From: Acinetobacter lwoffii
GTDB taxonomy: Bacteria > Pseudomonadota > Gammaproteobacteria > Pseudomonadales > Moraxellaceae
Reading direction: 5' to 3'
NCBI RefSeq assembly: GCF_015602705.1
Contig: NZ_CP059081.1
Coordinates: 2,613,702 to 2,677,701, forward strand
DNA length: 64,000 nucleotides
Part shown: positions 37,686 through 47,385 of the stretch, piece by piece
How the letters are laid out: every line of letters starts with the position of its first letter
Position numbering within the stretch: the stretch's first letter is position 1
The notes under the pieces: model-generated
What the model saw: the letters and a program-made list of their open reading frames with translations, nothing else
Told to the model about the DNA's origin: nothing
The model's database searches: none
Translations under genes and position numbers: made by a program

Positions 37686-37838
37686 AAAAGATTTCCTAGA
37701 TTTGATTCAGTCTTGAAGCCCTCTCCTACAAGGAGAGATTTTTTTTCATTCTTAAGCAAATGACTTTATTAAAAGAACCAATAAAGTCGAATTATCAATG
37801 AAGTTTTAATTCAACATTGCTCTTTAATAAGTAACGTT

Positions 37839-37920
37839 CCCTCTCCTGAACGAGTTTAAAGCACTGCTTTAAACGACGTGCAAGAAGGAGACTTGCTCAG
37901 TAGTGCTGCTTAGGGAGAGG
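37839..37920. repeat. Nested inverted repeat
   Basis: Outer arms CCTCTCC (37840-37846) and GGAGAGG (37914-37920) enclose a tight hairpin GTTTAAAGC (37854-37862) with GCTTTAAAC (37866-37874). Confidence 0.7.
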
Positions 37921-37930
37921 ATTCTTTCGA

Positions 37931-38009
37931 AATTTAATCTCCCCTAGCCCTCTTTAAGAAATAGGGGAATTCCCTCCTTTTTCAAAGGAGGGTGAGGGTG
38001 GATTAAATT
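37931..38009. repeat. 79-bp palindromic repeat unit with AATTTAATC ends
   Basis: Ends AATTTAATC (37931-37939) and GATTAAATT (38001-38009) are exact inverted repeats. Inside, CTCCCCTAGCCCTC and GAGGGTGAGGGTGG are partly complementary, and the centre reads GGGGAATTCCC. A half copy lies at 1216-1257. This has the layout of a REP-like or MITE-like unit. Confidence 0.75.
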
Positions 38010-38031
38010 TATTAAAAGAAAAAATAAGTCC

Positions 38032-38988
38032 TTATTGGGCAGCCGGTTTATCCGCTTTCTGCGCTCTTAACTGCGCCACCAGACTCTGCATATCTTCTGG
38101 CAATGGTGCTTCAATTGCTGGATAGCCCGGAATGTCCAGACGCATTGCATGTAAACACAAACGGCGTGGTTTTGGCCCACGATATTCTGTTTCATGCCCA
38201 TACTTTTCATCGCCTACTAACGGATGGCCAATACTCAAACCATGAACACGAATCTGATGGGTACGACCAGAAAGCGGAGATGCATATACCAGTGTGGCAT
38301 GCATAAAACGTTCCTGCACATTCCACTGGGTTTTAGACTCTTTACCTTCTTTCGGGGACACACAGACACGACGTTCACCATTGGCCAGCTCATAACGATG
38401 TAAAGGTGCATCAATCAACTGTTTATCCAGACTGACCTGCCCTTTTACCACAGCCGCATAGGTTTTTTTGATTTTATGTTCACGTAACATATCTTGTAAT
38501 GTTTTCAACACGCTACGCTTTTTAGAAATCATCACCAAACCGGAAGTATCACGGTCAATCCGGTGAATCAGTTCCAGATACTTTTTACCAGTCGCTGCAC
38601 GCAAGCCTTCAATCAGGCCATAGGCCACACCGCTACCACCATGCACAGCAATCCCGGAAGGTTTATTCACGACCATCAAACCTTCATCTTCATAAATCAC
38701 ACGGGCCAATAAGCCTTGTGCCACTTTGTCGGAAACAGGTGCAGCAGATTCATCTTTTTGTTCATAGCGAATCGGCGCAACGCGAATCTGGTCACCGATT
38801 GCGAGTTTGGTTTCTGCTTTAATGCGTTTTTTATTAACGCGAACCTGGCCTTCACGAATCAGACGATAGATACGGCTTTTTGGCACACCTTTCAGACGAC
38901 TAAACAGGAAATTATCGATGCGTTGTCCATCTTGATGTTCATCCACTTCAAACCAAGTGACGTTTTGCCATTGTTGCGTAGAATTCAT
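38032..38988 (-). CDS. rluC: 23S rRNA pseudouridine synthase RluC
   Basis: Protein of 318 residues that modifies positions 955, 2504 and 2580 (E. coli numbering) of 23S rRNA. An S4 RNA-binding domain (RIDNFLFSRLKGVPKSRIYRLIREGQVRVNKKR) is followed by the catalytic domain with the aspartate in HRIDRDTSGL and KTYAAVVKG, SGRTHQIRVH. The ATG at 38988 is preferred; the longer frame begins with TTG at 39006. It is divergent from rne, as often in gammaproteobacteria. Confidence 0.92.
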   Translation of the reverse strand: MNSTQQWQNVTWFEVDEHQDGQRIDNFLFSRLKGVPKSRIYRLIREGQVRVNKKRIKAETKLAIGDQIRVAPIRYEQKDESAAPVSDKVAQGLLARVIYEDEGLMVVNKPSGIAVHGGSGVAYGLIEGLRAATGKKYLELIHRIDRDTSGLVMISKKRSVLKTLQDMLREHKIKKTYAAVVKGQVSLDKQLIDAPLHRYELANGERRVCVSPKEGKESKTQWNVQERFMHATLVYASPLSGRTHQIRVHGLSIGHPLVGDEKYGHETEYRGPKPRRLCLHAMRLDIPGYPAIEAPLPEDMQSLVAQLRAQKADKPAAQ

Positions 38989-39754
38989 ACAGTTACTATG
39001 ACCCAAAAAATACTAAAATTGATTAAAAACTGATCACTTAGGTTATGCTTTACACAAGAAACATAAGCTTAGCCCATAGGCAGATGATGCAAGGTTTGAT
39101 ATAGTCAGCGCACGGAAACCATCGTTTGTGAGTAAAAGTTGAATCATTTCAGATTTTTCTGAACTTGATTGTTCAATTAAAGACTCACATGATACGGGAA
39201 GGTCCCCAAAGAATTATGCCACGCCGAAGGCTTATTATATCGGCAAACAAAGCAAACTGTTGCGTTTAATTGTACCTCAGGTACATAAATCAGTTTGTCT
39301 TAAAAAATATGTCGCCAACTTTGTTGGTTTTTAAACGTAAACTGATACACATCAGATTAGTCGCAACCTGAAGACGACTTCAGGCTACAGCGTTGATGCA
39401 TTGGATCTGCACAGTTTGTAAAGATACGACGACAATTCCGTATCAAGACACTTTCTATAAAGAAGGGATGATCTTCGAGCAATGTGACAGTGAAAGTTAC
39501 ACACATCCAATGCACCGCTCGTCCGCCAGTGAAGCGTTCAGGTGACTTTAATCCGTTTAAAGATTGAAGCCGTATTGCCATCATCAATACGTGAATCAAA
39601 AACCGAAGCCCATCTATATTAAATAGAGCTCGGTCATAAAAGACTCAAACCACAATGAAATTCATTGCAGATTTGAGCCATTGATCCGTGATGTGTGATG
39701 TTCGCTACGTGTATAGCGATTTTTTGCTGTGTATCACTATAAGGTGTTACACCC
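38989..39754 (+). promoter_or_regulatory. Long rne upstream region, probable structured 5' UTR
   Basis: 766 bases separate rluC from rne. A candidate promoter (TAGGCA 39077-39082, 17 bp, TATAGT 39100-39105) would give a leader of about 640 bases. Structure is visible: the hairpin CCTGAAG/CTTCAGG (39367-39384) and the ten-base pairing TGCATTGGAT (39397-39406) with ATCCAATGCA (39505-39514). RNase E controls its own mRNA through a long structured leader in E. coli; this may be the counterpart, though I see no sequence similarity I can vouch for. Confidence 0.55.
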
Positions 39755-42700
39755 ATGAAACGTATGTTGATTAATGCAACACATGCCGAAGAAATTCGCG
39801 TTGCACTTGTCACTGGTCAGCGTCTTTACGATTTTGATTTAGAAAATCGTACCCGTGAACAAAAAAAATCCAATATCTACAAAGGTCACGTGACTCGCGT
39901 TGAACCTTCTTTAGAAGCTGTATTCGTTGAATACGGTGCAGGTCGCCAAGGCTTCCTGTCAATGCGTGAAATCGCAAATTCATATTACAAAGCCGACCCT
40001 CGCCAAACTTCAAATATCCGTGAACTGATCACTGAAGGCACCGAACTTCTGGTTCAGGTGGAAAAAGAAGAGCGTGGCAACAAAGGCGCTGCCCTGTCTA
40101 CTTTTATCTCACTTGCTGGCCGTTATTTGGTATTAATGCCAAACAACCCGAAAGGTGGTGGTATCAGCCGTCAGATTTCCGGTTCAGTGCGTGAAGAACT
40201 GAAAGAAATGCTGGCAACACTGAACGTGCCACGTGGTATGAGCGTGATTGTGCGTACTGCCGGGATTGGCCGTTCACAAGAAGAATTGCAACTCGACTTA
40301 CAGCACTTGTTAGACCTTTGGGCACAAATCCAGAGCACGGCAAGTTCAGGCCCATCGCCAATGCTGGTACATCAGGAAGCGGGTGTGGTAACACGTGCCA
40401 TTCGTGACTACCTGCGTGATGATGTTGCTGAAATCCTGATTGACTCAGAACAAGCCTATAACGAAGCCTATAACTTCGTAAAAGCGGTAATGCCACGTCA
40501 GTTAGAAAAACTGAAAACTTATACCTTAAATGAACCTTTATTCGCGCATTTCGCGATTGAAAGTCAAATTCAAACCGCTTATGAACGTGAAGTAAAACTT
40601 CCTTCGGGCGGTTCGATCGTGATCGACCAAACTGAAGCTTTAGTGTCAATTGACATTAACTCAGCAAAATCGACTCGCGGTAGCGACGTTGAAGACACCG
40701 CGTTGAACACCAACATTGAAGCGGCAGAAGAAATCGCGCGTCAATTACGTTTACGCGATATCGGTGGCCTGGTGGTGATCGACTTTATCGACATGACCAA
40801 AGACCGCAACCAGCGTATGGTGGAAGCGAAGCTACGCGAAGCTACGCAAAGTGACCGTGCCCGTATTCAGTTCGGTCAATTGTCACGTTTTGGTTTGATG
40901 GAAATGAGCCGTCAACGTCTGCGTCCTTCTCTTGAAGAAGCGACTGGCTACGTTTGCCCACGCTGTCATGGCACCGGTATGGTCCGTGATCTTCGTTCTT
41001 TATCACTTTCGATTATGCGTAAAGTGGAAGAAATCGCGCTACGTGAACGTCATGGTGAAGTTCAAGTCGAAGTTCCAGTCGAAATTGCTGCCTTCTTATT
41101 GAATGAAAAACGTCACACCTTGGTCTATTTAGAACAGACTTCAAATGTACGTGTGACTGTGTTGCCTCACCCGCATCTGGAAACACCGCATTATGAAATC
41201 ACTTATAATGCCGAAGGCTTTGCACCAACCAGCTATGAACGTACTGAAGCAACTCGTTCAAGTGAAAAAGAGTTGGGCTATGAGTCATCTGAATGGCATT
41301 TAGAAGAAGAACATACGCATGCTGCTGCCCCAGCGCCTGCTCAACAGCAAAACAACGGCAGAAACAATAAACGCCGTAACCAGCAAAACCAAAATGCACA
41401 GCAAGCACCTGTTGCGCAACAAGCTCCTGCCCAAGCACAAGTTGCGGCTCCTGCATCTAGCCCATGTGCCTGGTTAGAAAACCTGTTTGTTCAAAAACAG
41501 GCAGCGACTATTGATCAATCGCGTACTGCCAACAATGCAGCTGCAGCAATTGAACAAATGATCAATGGCGGTGCGGTGAGCCGTGGTCAGTTCGGTCAAT
41601 TGTCTGCACCAGTGGCACAACCTGCGCCACAGCAAGTGTCTCAACCTGCTGCTCCGGCAAGCAGCAATGCCTACCTTGCACCATCGACTGTAGCGCAAAA
41701 ACAGGAACGTGATGCTGAGAAACCGGCAGAGCGTGATGAAAGAGCGCCGCGTCATAACAATAAAAAACCACGCAATCCGAAGCACAAAGAACCGCGTGAG
41801 CAGGTTCAGTCTGAAGCTTCCGCTCCTCAGCAACATCAGGTGCATGAAGAAGTGGTTCAGGTATCTCGTCAAGAGCAACGTCATGAAGCACGTGAAAACA
41901 AGCGTAATTCTCGCCGTCAGCATCACAATGAGCCATCTCAGCAAAATGATGTTCAAAACAATGAGCAACAGCCACAACAGGCAATGCCACGTCGTGACCG
42001 CCGTAACCAGCCACGTCAGGAACGTCCAAATCGCCACCGCGATCCAAGCGTGCTGAATGAGCAGGCTCAACAAGCAGCACCTGCAGTCGTTGAAGCGCCA
42101 GCAGTCAATGACAAACAGCTTCGTGTTGAGTTGGTCGATGCACCAAGTCAAGACGTGATGCCAACAGCCATGGTCGTGAATATTGACCAGGCGAAAAGCG
42201 AAATCGTGGCATTGAATGACAATGCTGCAGTTGTAACGCCAGCGGTTGAAGTTACTGCACCGGCAGATGCGCCAGTTGAAGAAGCCGCTGCTGAAAATGT
42301 AGTAGAAGCTGCACTGACAGCACCTGCTGAAGAAGTTGTGACAGCGGAAGAATCAAGTGCTGAAAAACCTCGTGCCAGCAACGATCCGCGTCAGCGTCGT
42401 CGTCAGCAACGTGAAGGACAGCCTCAACAGGCTACAGTTCAAAAGTTGACTCCGTCACAAGTACCAACTTTGGGTCAGTTCACTATTGGTAGCCTGATTC
42501 GCCATGTTTATGGTGAAGACTGCTCCGTACTGATTGAACAGTTTGGTTTATTGCCAACCTTCAACCGTGCTCTAGAGAAGTTCACAAAACAGTACAACGC
42601 GAGTCTGGTGGCTGCAGCAACGCCTGCCACAGAGAAAAAACCGGTCACCCGTGATGTTCAAGTGACCGTAGCCAAGGTTGAAGCAGAGCCTGCTCCAGTT

Positions 42701-43231
42701 CTGGACCTGACTCCACCAAAACCGGTGTCGGACAAACGTGTCGCAAACGATCCACGTGAGCGTCGCCGTCTGGCTAAGCAGGCTGCAGAACAGGCCCTAC
42801 AACAAGCCAAGCAACAGGCTAAAGTAGAAACAGCTCCGGCAATTGAAACTGCGCCAGAAGCACCTGTAGCAGCAGAAGCGCAAGCAGAGTCTGCTGAAGC
42901 AGCGGCAACTGAAACTCCAGTAGCCACTGAAATCGCTATTGAAGAAACCGTAAATGCTCAGCCAGCTGAACAAGCGACTGAAACGACGGCACCAGTAGAT
43001 GCAGCTCCTGCAGAAGCGGCTCCAGTCACTGAAGCTCAACCTGAAGATGCTGCGCCAGTTGAAGCAAATGCTGAATCAGAAGCTCCTGTTACAGAAGCCC
43101 AGGATCAGGCCGAAGTAACAACAGAGGACACTGAAGCCAGCGAAGCTGAAAAAGCGGAGAAGCAAGCTGCTCGTCCACGTCGTCCACGTGGTCGTCCACC
43201 GAAAAAAGCCAATACTGCAACTGAATCATAA
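39755..43231 (+). CDS. rne: Ribonuclease E
   Basis: RNase E of 1158 residues, the main endonuclease of mRNA decay and rRNA/tRNA processing and the degradosome scaffold. The N-terminal half holds the S1 domain (about 38-120), the 5' sensor and the DNase I-like catalytic site with Asp300 ([13 protein letters not shown]) and Asp343 (VVIDFIDM), plus the Zn-link C401-P-R-C404. From about 510 the protein is disordered: Gln/Ala/Glu repeats, arginine-rich RNA-binding blocks ([38 protein letters not shown]) and an RPRGRPPKK tail like an AT-hook. ATG follows AAGGTG. A strong terminator follows. Confidence 0.96.
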   Translation: MKRMLINATHAEEIRVALVTGQRLYDFDLENRTREQKKSNIYKGHVTRVEPSLEAVFVEYGAGRQGFLSMREIANSYYKADPRQTSNIRELITEGTELLVQVEKEERGNKGAALSTFISLAGRYLVLMPNNPKGGGISRQISGSVREELKEMLATLNVPRGMSVIVRTAGIGRSQEELQLDLQHLLDLWAQIQSTASSGPSPMLVHQEAGVVTRAIRDYLRDDVAEILIDSEQAYNEAYNFVKAVMPRQLEKLKTYTLNEPLFAHFAIESQIQTAYEREVKLPSGGSIVIDQTEALVSIDINSAKSTRGSDVEDTALNTNIEAAEEIARQLRLRDIGGLVVIDFIDMTKDRNQRMVEAKLREATQSDRARIQFGQLSRFGLMEMSRQRLRPSLEEATGYVCPRCHGTGMVRDLRSLSLSIMRKVEEIALRERHGEVQVEVPVEIAAFLLNEKRHTLVYLEQTSNVRVTVLPHPHLETPHYEITYNAEGFAPTSYERTEATRSSEKELGYESSEWHLEEEHTHAAAPAPAQQQNNGRNNKRRNQQNQNAQQAPVAQQAPAQAQVAAPASSPCAWLENLFVQKQAATIDQSRTANNAAAAIEQMINGGAVSRGQFGQLSAPVAQPAPQQVSQPAAPASSNAYLAPSTVAQKQERDAEKPAERDERAPRHNNKKPRNPKHKEPREQVQSEASAPQQHQVHEEVVQVSRQEQRHEARENKRNSRRQHHNEPSQQNDVQNNEQQPQQAMPRRDRRNQPRQERPNRHRDPSVLNEQAQQAAPAVVEAPAVNDKQLRVELVDAPSQDVMPTAMVVNIDQAKSEIVALNDNAAVVTPAVEVTAPADAPVEEAAAENVVEAALTAPAEEVVTAEESSAEKPRASNDPRQRRRQQREGQPQQATVQKLTPSQVPTLGQFTIGSLIRHVYGEDCSVLIEQFGLLPTFNRALEKFTKQYNASLVAAATPATEKKPVTRDVQVTVAKVEAEPAPVLDLTPPKPVSDKRVANDPRERRRLAKQAAEQALQQAKQQAKVETAPAIETAPEAPVAAEAQAESAEAAATETPVATEIAIEETVNAQPAEQATETTAPVDAAPAEAAPVTEAQPEDAAPVEANAESEAPVTEAQDQAEVTTEDTEASEAEKAEKQAARPRRPRGRPPKKANTATES

Positions 43232-43253
43232 TTTGCTCAATTGCAGTCATCTA

Positions 43254-43288
43254 AAAAAACCTAGTCATTTCGATGACTAGGTTTTTTT
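43254..43288 (+). terminator. Terminator after rne
   Basis: AAAACCTAGTCAT pairs with ATGACTAGGTTTT around a TTCG loop (69-72 of 43200s), followed by T9. Confidence 0.95.
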
Positions 43289-43405
43289 TTGCTAGATTTA
43301 GTCAGAATAGGTTGATTGCACTAGTGTTTTAACGCTAAAAGATGGATAGCTCGTCTACTGTATATAAATTGAACGTATCGGATACGAAAAATAAATAGGA
43401 TTCTC

Positions 43406-45247
43406 ATGACCCAAATGAAACCACACGATCTGATTGGGATTGCAGATGTCGCTGCCAAAATCCCGGCTTTCTTGACCAAAGTGCCCAATTTGCTCACTGG
43501 TCTAAGACAGGCATATTTACGTACTCCGAACACACCGGCCGGCTTGGGTCTGGCTTTTGAAAAAGCAACCAAGCGAAACCCGGAAGGCATTGCCTTGCGT
43601 TTTGAAGAGCAAAGCTATAGCTATATTGCTCTCAATGCCTGGGCCAACCAGATTGCCCATTTCTATCTGTCCTTGGGCGCCAAGAAAGGTGATGTTGTTG
43701 CTGTCATGGTCGAGAACCGTCCTGAACTGATTGCCAGCGTGATTGGTCTGGCTAAACTGGGTGTGACCACCGCTCTGGTCAATACCTCTCAAGTCGGCAA
43801 AGTGCTGACGCACAGTATCAATCTGGTCAAACCGATTGCCCTGATTGTCGGTGAAGAATGTCGTCATGCAGTCAACGAAATTCGTAATGACCTGAATATT
43901 AGCAGTGACCGCTTGCACTGGTTTGCAGATCAAAATACTCAAGCCGATCCGGGTCAGGCACCTGAAGGCTTTATCAACCTGGCTGAAAAAACCGATCTCT
44001 CCCCTAAGTTCAATCCATCGACCACCCATTCAGTGCAGGACAAAGACGGGCTGTTCTATATTTACACCTCGGGTACCACGGGCCTACCTAAAGCGGTGAT
44101 CTTTACCAATGGCCGCTGGACGCTGGCTTATGGCACCTATGGGCATGTGCTGAATCTCAATAAAGATGATGTGATGTACTGTACCCTGCCGCTTTATCAT
44201 GCCACAGGCATGGTGGTGTGCTGGTGCGGTGTCATTGCAGGGAGCAGCACCCTAGCCATTCGCCGTAAATTTTCGACCTCTTCTTTCTGGAAGGATGTGC
44301 AAAAATTTGATGCCTCTGCGATTGGTTATGTCGGTGAGCTGTGCCGCTATCTGATGGATGCTCCCCCATCTGAACTGGAAAAAGGCCACCGCGTGACCAA
44401 GATGATTGGGAATGGGATGCGCCCGAATATCTGGGATAAATTTAAATCCCGTTTTGGCATTCAGGAAGTGCTGGAACTGTATGCATCCAGTGAAGGCAAT
44501 GTCGGCTTTAGTAATATTTTCAATTTTGACAACACCGTCGGTTTCTCACCAACACCCTATGCGATTATTGCCTTTGATAAAGATAAAAATGAGCCGGTAC
44601 GAGATGCTAAAGGGCATTGCAAACGGGTGAAAAAAGGCGAAACCGGTTTATTAATTGGTAAAATCACCCGTCGTTCACCCTTTGATGGCTATACCGACCT
44701 GGAAAAAAACAAGTCAGTGATCATGCAGGATGTATTTACAACAGGTGATGCTTACTTCAATACCGGAGATCTGGTGCGCAATATCGGCTTCCGTCATGCG
44801 CAATTTGTCGATCGTCTGGGTGATACTTTCCGCTGGAAAGGTGAAAATGTTTCCACCACTGAAGTTGAAAACATGCTGACCGAGTATGACAAAATCGTTG
44901 AAGCGGTGGTGTATGGTGTAGAAATTCCCAATACCAATGGTCGTGCCGGCATGGCCGCGATTACCCTGAAGCCCGATGTAAAATTGGATGACACCGATTT
45001 AGCCGCCATGGCTGCTTGCTTTAAAAAATGCTTGCCGGCTTATGCGGTACCGGTATTTTTACGTATACAACAGCAGGTTGAAACTACAGGCACCTTTAAA
45101 TACCAGAAAAATAAATTGAAAGAGCAAGCATTTGATCCGAGTAAAACCGATGAATGCCTGCTGGTGTTATTACCAGGTGCAACGGCATATTCCAAGCTCA
45201 CCGCAGAGATTTTTGCCAATATCCAGGCCTATCAATATCGCTTCTAA
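43406..45247 (+). CDS. Very-long-chain/FATP-type acyl-CoA synthetase
   Basis: Adenylate-forming enzyme of 613 residues that activates fatty acids with ATP and CoA. The P-loop-like motif FIYTSGTTGLPKAV lies near 215-228, ELYASSEGNVGF near 353, and the hinge/FATP motif GDLVRNIGFRHAQFVDRLGDTFRWKGENVSTTEVE near 450-485. This places it in the FATP/FadD6-like branch rather than E. coli FadD. AGGA precedes the ATG. Stands alone between rne and the tRNA genes. Confidence 0.87.
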   Translation: MTQMKPHDLIGIADVAAKIPAFLTKVPNLLTGLRQAYLRTPNTPAGLGLAFEKATKRNPEGIALRFEEQSYSYIALNAWANQIAHFYLSLGAKKGDVVAVMVENRPELIASVIGLAKLGVTTALVNTSQVGKVLTHSINLVKPIALIVGEECRHAVNEIRNDLNISSDRLHWFADQNTQADPGQAPEGFINLAEKTDLSPKFNPSTTHSVQDKDGLFYIYTSGTTGLPKAVIFTNGRWTLAYGTYGHVLNLNKDDVMYCTLPLYHATGMVVCWCGVIAGSSTLAIRRKFSTSSFWKDVQKFDASAIGYVGELCRYLMDAPPSELEKGHRVTKMIGNGMRPNIWDKFKSRFGIQEVLELYASSEGNVGFSNIFNFDNTVGFSPTPYAIIAFDKDKNEPVRDAKGHCKRVKKGETGLLIGKITRRSPFDGYTDLEKNKSVIMQDVFTTGDAYFNTGDLVRNIGFRHAQFVDRLGDTFRWKGENVSTTEVENMLTEYDKIVEAVVYGVEIPNTNGRAGMAAITLKPDVKLDDTDLAAMAACFKKCLPAYAVPVFLRIQQQVETTGTFKYQKNKLKEQAFDPSKTDECLLVLLPGATAYSKLTAEIFANIQAYQYRF

Positions 45248-45331
45248 GTACTGAAGTTGCCTATTTTTTGTTTAGATAAAGCATAATTGTTGTATTTATA
45301 ATCAAACATGGGCAACTTTGTTATTTTTTGC

Positions 45332-45359
45332 TTGCGCTGAAATGAGATCTTGCTACAAT
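45332..45359 (+). promoter_or_regulatory. Probable promoter of the tRNA-Lys cluster
   Basis: TTGCGC (45332-45337), 16 bp, TACAAT (45354-45359), then a GC-containing discriminator ACGCTCC as usual for stable-RNA promoters under stringent control. Confidence 0.6.
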
Positions 45360-45442
45360 ACGCTCCATCAAACAAAGTGGTGCTTTAAGCTATTTAGCTT
45401 GACTTGCACTGCACATTCAAACCAAGTTTGAATGATGGTTCA

Positions 45443-45518
45443 GGGTCGTTAGCTCAGCTGGTAGAGCAGCGGACTTTTAATCCGTTGGTCCCGCGTTCGA
45501 ATCGCGGACGACCCACCA
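45443..45518 (+). tRNA. tRNA-Lys (anticodon TTT), copy 1
   Basis: 76 bases including encoded CCA. Acceptor arms GGGTCGT and ACGACCC pair. D-loop AGCTGGTAGA, anticodon loop CTTTTAA giving anticodon TTT, T-loop TTCGAAT. Confidence 0.98.
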
Positions 45519-45537
45519 CTTATTTGATATTTTTGAT

Positions 45538-45613
45538 GGGTCGTTAGCTCAGCTGGTAGAGCAGCGGACTTTTAATCCGTTGGTCCCGCGTTCGAATCGC
45601 GGACGACCCACCA
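45538..45613 (+). tRNA. tRNA-Lys (anticodon TTT), copy 2
   Basis: Identical to copy 1, 19 bases downstream. Confidence 0.98.
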
Positions 45614-45688
45614 TCTTCCGAAAGGATCACGTAAAAGTACACCACACTCTTGCGTCATAAAAATGGTCATCATCATTTTTATTCCTCA

Positions 45689-45764
45689 GGGTCGTTAGCT
45701 CAGCTGGTAGAGCAGCGGACTTTTAATCCGTTGGTCCCGCGTTCGAATCGCGGACGACCCACCA
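45689..45764 (+). tRNA. tRNA-Lys (anticodon TTT), copy 3
   Basis: Identical to copies 1 and 2, 75 bases after copy 2. One precursor transcript for all three is likely. Confidence 0.98.
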
Positions 45765-45946
45765 TTCTTTCCTTAGAATGTCTCCCTGATTTCCCTTATT
45801 ATATTTTAATTAAATTGCGATGTTTTGGTCGTGTATTTCTGCGCCCAGATTTTAGGCTCACACGTTCCCACAACTTGCCTTTATTGTCTAATCTAAACAG
45901 TATTTGAATTAAGCTTTCTACCAGATCAGCCGATTTTTATCGGGTA

Positions 45947-46636
45947 TTATTCTTGAATATGAAAGGACGTGTCTTTGACCAGTTCATAGGCTTTCGAAGG
46001 TGCCGGATAGCCGCGATCAAATAATTCCCGGTTGGTTTTTTCTTTTTCACTATAGATTTTTTCCAGATTCATGACTAAGTGATTTGAATCTTTAATCTTA
46101 TAGTAAAAGCTCGCCCCTTCTTTACGATTCACTACTATATCGGTACGCTCAGGATTGATAAACCAGCGGTCTTTACGGTAGGTGATATTGTGAGCGGTGC
46201 TATTTTTGGTATTATCAATAAATACCTTCCCATACTGCAAAATGCTGCGATGCACCGTACCGTCCGGTAGTAAAGTCAAAATAAATTCTGCCTTACCTTC
46301 AGTACAGGGCGCAAAGCGGCCATCACAATCGATTTCAGTATGATAGCGGCCAATAAATGCTTTAGCATCCTCTGGCACAGTGCGAGGGTTTAAATCAGCT
46401 TCTACCGGAACAGTCGCCTGCCCTGCGACCTGAGTTAAGGATTTGGCGCTGACAGTCACTACATCGGCCTTCGTATTGGCAGTGGAAATTTTAACGTCCT
46501 CTTCTGAGGTCGCCTGACCTTCCTGTTCAGGTTTGACTTGCTGCTGATCACAAGCCTGCAAAATCACCATACTCCCCAACACCAGGCTACATTTAAAAAA
46601 ACTGCTTAATGTACAACGTGATACATCCAATTTCAT
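45947..46636 (-). CDS. Putative lipoprotein
   Basis: Protein of 229 residues from the ATG at 46636; the frame extends to 46705 but the extra residues spoil the signal peptide. Lipobox LQAC at about residue 28-31, then an acidic linker (EQEGQATSEEDVK) and a C-terminal domain of about 130 residues starting near AFIGRYHTEIDCDGRFAPC with two cysteines. The second half resembles the NlpE-like idea of an adduct-sensing barrel (FIGRYHTEIDCD...CTEGKAEFILTLLPDGTV), but this is weak. Function unknown. Confidence 0.75.
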   Translation of the reverse strand: MKLDVSRCTLSSFFKCSLVLGSMVILQACDQQQVKPEQEGQATSEEDVKISTANTKADVVTVSAKSLTQVAGQATVPVEADLNPRTVPEDAKAFIGRYHTEIDCDGRFAPCTEGKAEFILTLLPDGTVHRSILQYGKVFIDNTKNSTAHNITYRKDRWFINPERTDIVVNRKEGASFYYKIKDSNHLVMNLEKIYSEKEKTNRELFDRGYPAPSKAYELVKDTSFHIQE

Positions 46637-46879
46637 TTTTAACAAACCTAAATAGGAAACATGGCGAGCAAAAAGCACCCAGCAAAGCTGATGAACTTTA
46701 CACAAGAGTTCAATAGAATTTTCACTATGTTAGTAGCTCTTAGATCTGGTTTTAATCTTTATTAACATTACTTAACGATTTTATTTGTAATCAGCACTTT
46801 AAAAAGTTTAAGTAAACTCCATTTCTTTAAGTATGGATCCATTTTAGGATTCAAACTTATTTTTAATCAGGAGATTTTA

Positions 46880-47155
46880 ATGGCCAATGTTGGTTTATAT
46901 CGCTCTAACCGCTCAAACATGATTGCAGGTGTAATGGGTGGTATTGCTGAACGTTTTGGTTGGAACGCAAATTTATTACGTCTGATTTTTGTGGTGATTT
47001 CAATCATGAGTGCCGCATTCCCGGGTATTTTGGTTTATCTGGTGTTGTGGTTAATCATGCCGAAAAAACAGTACAGAATTGATCATGACAGCGTTCATCA
47101 ACCTCAGGGCTATCAAAATCCCGTGCGTACAGTAAATCAGGATAAACGCTATTAA
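46880..47155 (+). CDS. PspC-domain membrane protein
   Basis: Protein of 91 residues whose N-terminal 65 form a PspC domain: LYRSNRSNMIAGVMGGIAERFGWNANLLRLIFVV followed by a second hydrophobic stretch ending LVLWLIMPKK. PspC domains occur in phage-shock envelope-stress proteins; stand-alone copies like this have no assigned job. AGGAG precedes the ATG. It is a single gene followed by its terminator. Confidence 0.85.
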   Translation: MANVGLYRSNRSNMIAGVMGGIAERFGWNANLLRLIFVVISIMSAAFPGILVYLVLWLIMPKKQYRIDHDSVHQPQGYQNPVRTVNQDKRY

Positions 47156-47244
47156 GCCATACAGTCATTTTTAACAAGCGTTCTTAACCAGTTTCATCGC
47201 AGAGCTTCCTCTTTCACCCCGGTTAAATGGGATGAAATTTTGAT

Positions 47245-47281
47245 GCCACGGTAATTTCCCCAAGTTATCGTGGCTTTTTTT
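47245..47281 (+). terminator. Terminator after the PspC-domain gene
   Basis: GCCACG (47245-47250) pairs with CGTGGC (47269-47274), extended by a weaker inner stem, followed by T7. Confidence 0.8.
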
Positions 47282-47385
47282 GCCTATCTTTTTTGTTATT
47301 TCTTTGCTGTATTACAGCTTTTCACTTTCTTTCTTAGTTGAATTCACGATAAGTTCAAGATTCCAATTTTTGAAATGGATTTCAC

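Larger units (their letters stand above)
37686..38031. repeat. Spacer packed with palindromic repeats
   Basis: Three repeat units fill the gph-rluC spacer: a small hairpin at 37721-37737 (CTCTCCT/AGGAGAG), a nested structure at 37839-37920 and an 79-bp palindromic unit at 37931-38009. No gene is present. Confidence 0.75.

Noticed and set aside
39357-39599. Minus-strand frame within the rne upstream region
   Set aside because: No ribosome binding site or recognisable product. The stretch is better explained as structured leader.
41474-42151. Long open frames on the strand opposite rne (also 41562-42080, 42148-42381, 42658-42927)
   Set aside because: They mirror the biased codons of the low-complexity rne scaffold, have repetitive Leu/Trp/Phe- or Ala/Ser-rich products and no ribosome binding site.
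45650-45907. Plus-strand frame starting before the third tRNA-Lys
   Set aside because: It reads through the tRNA gene and is an artefact of that sequence.
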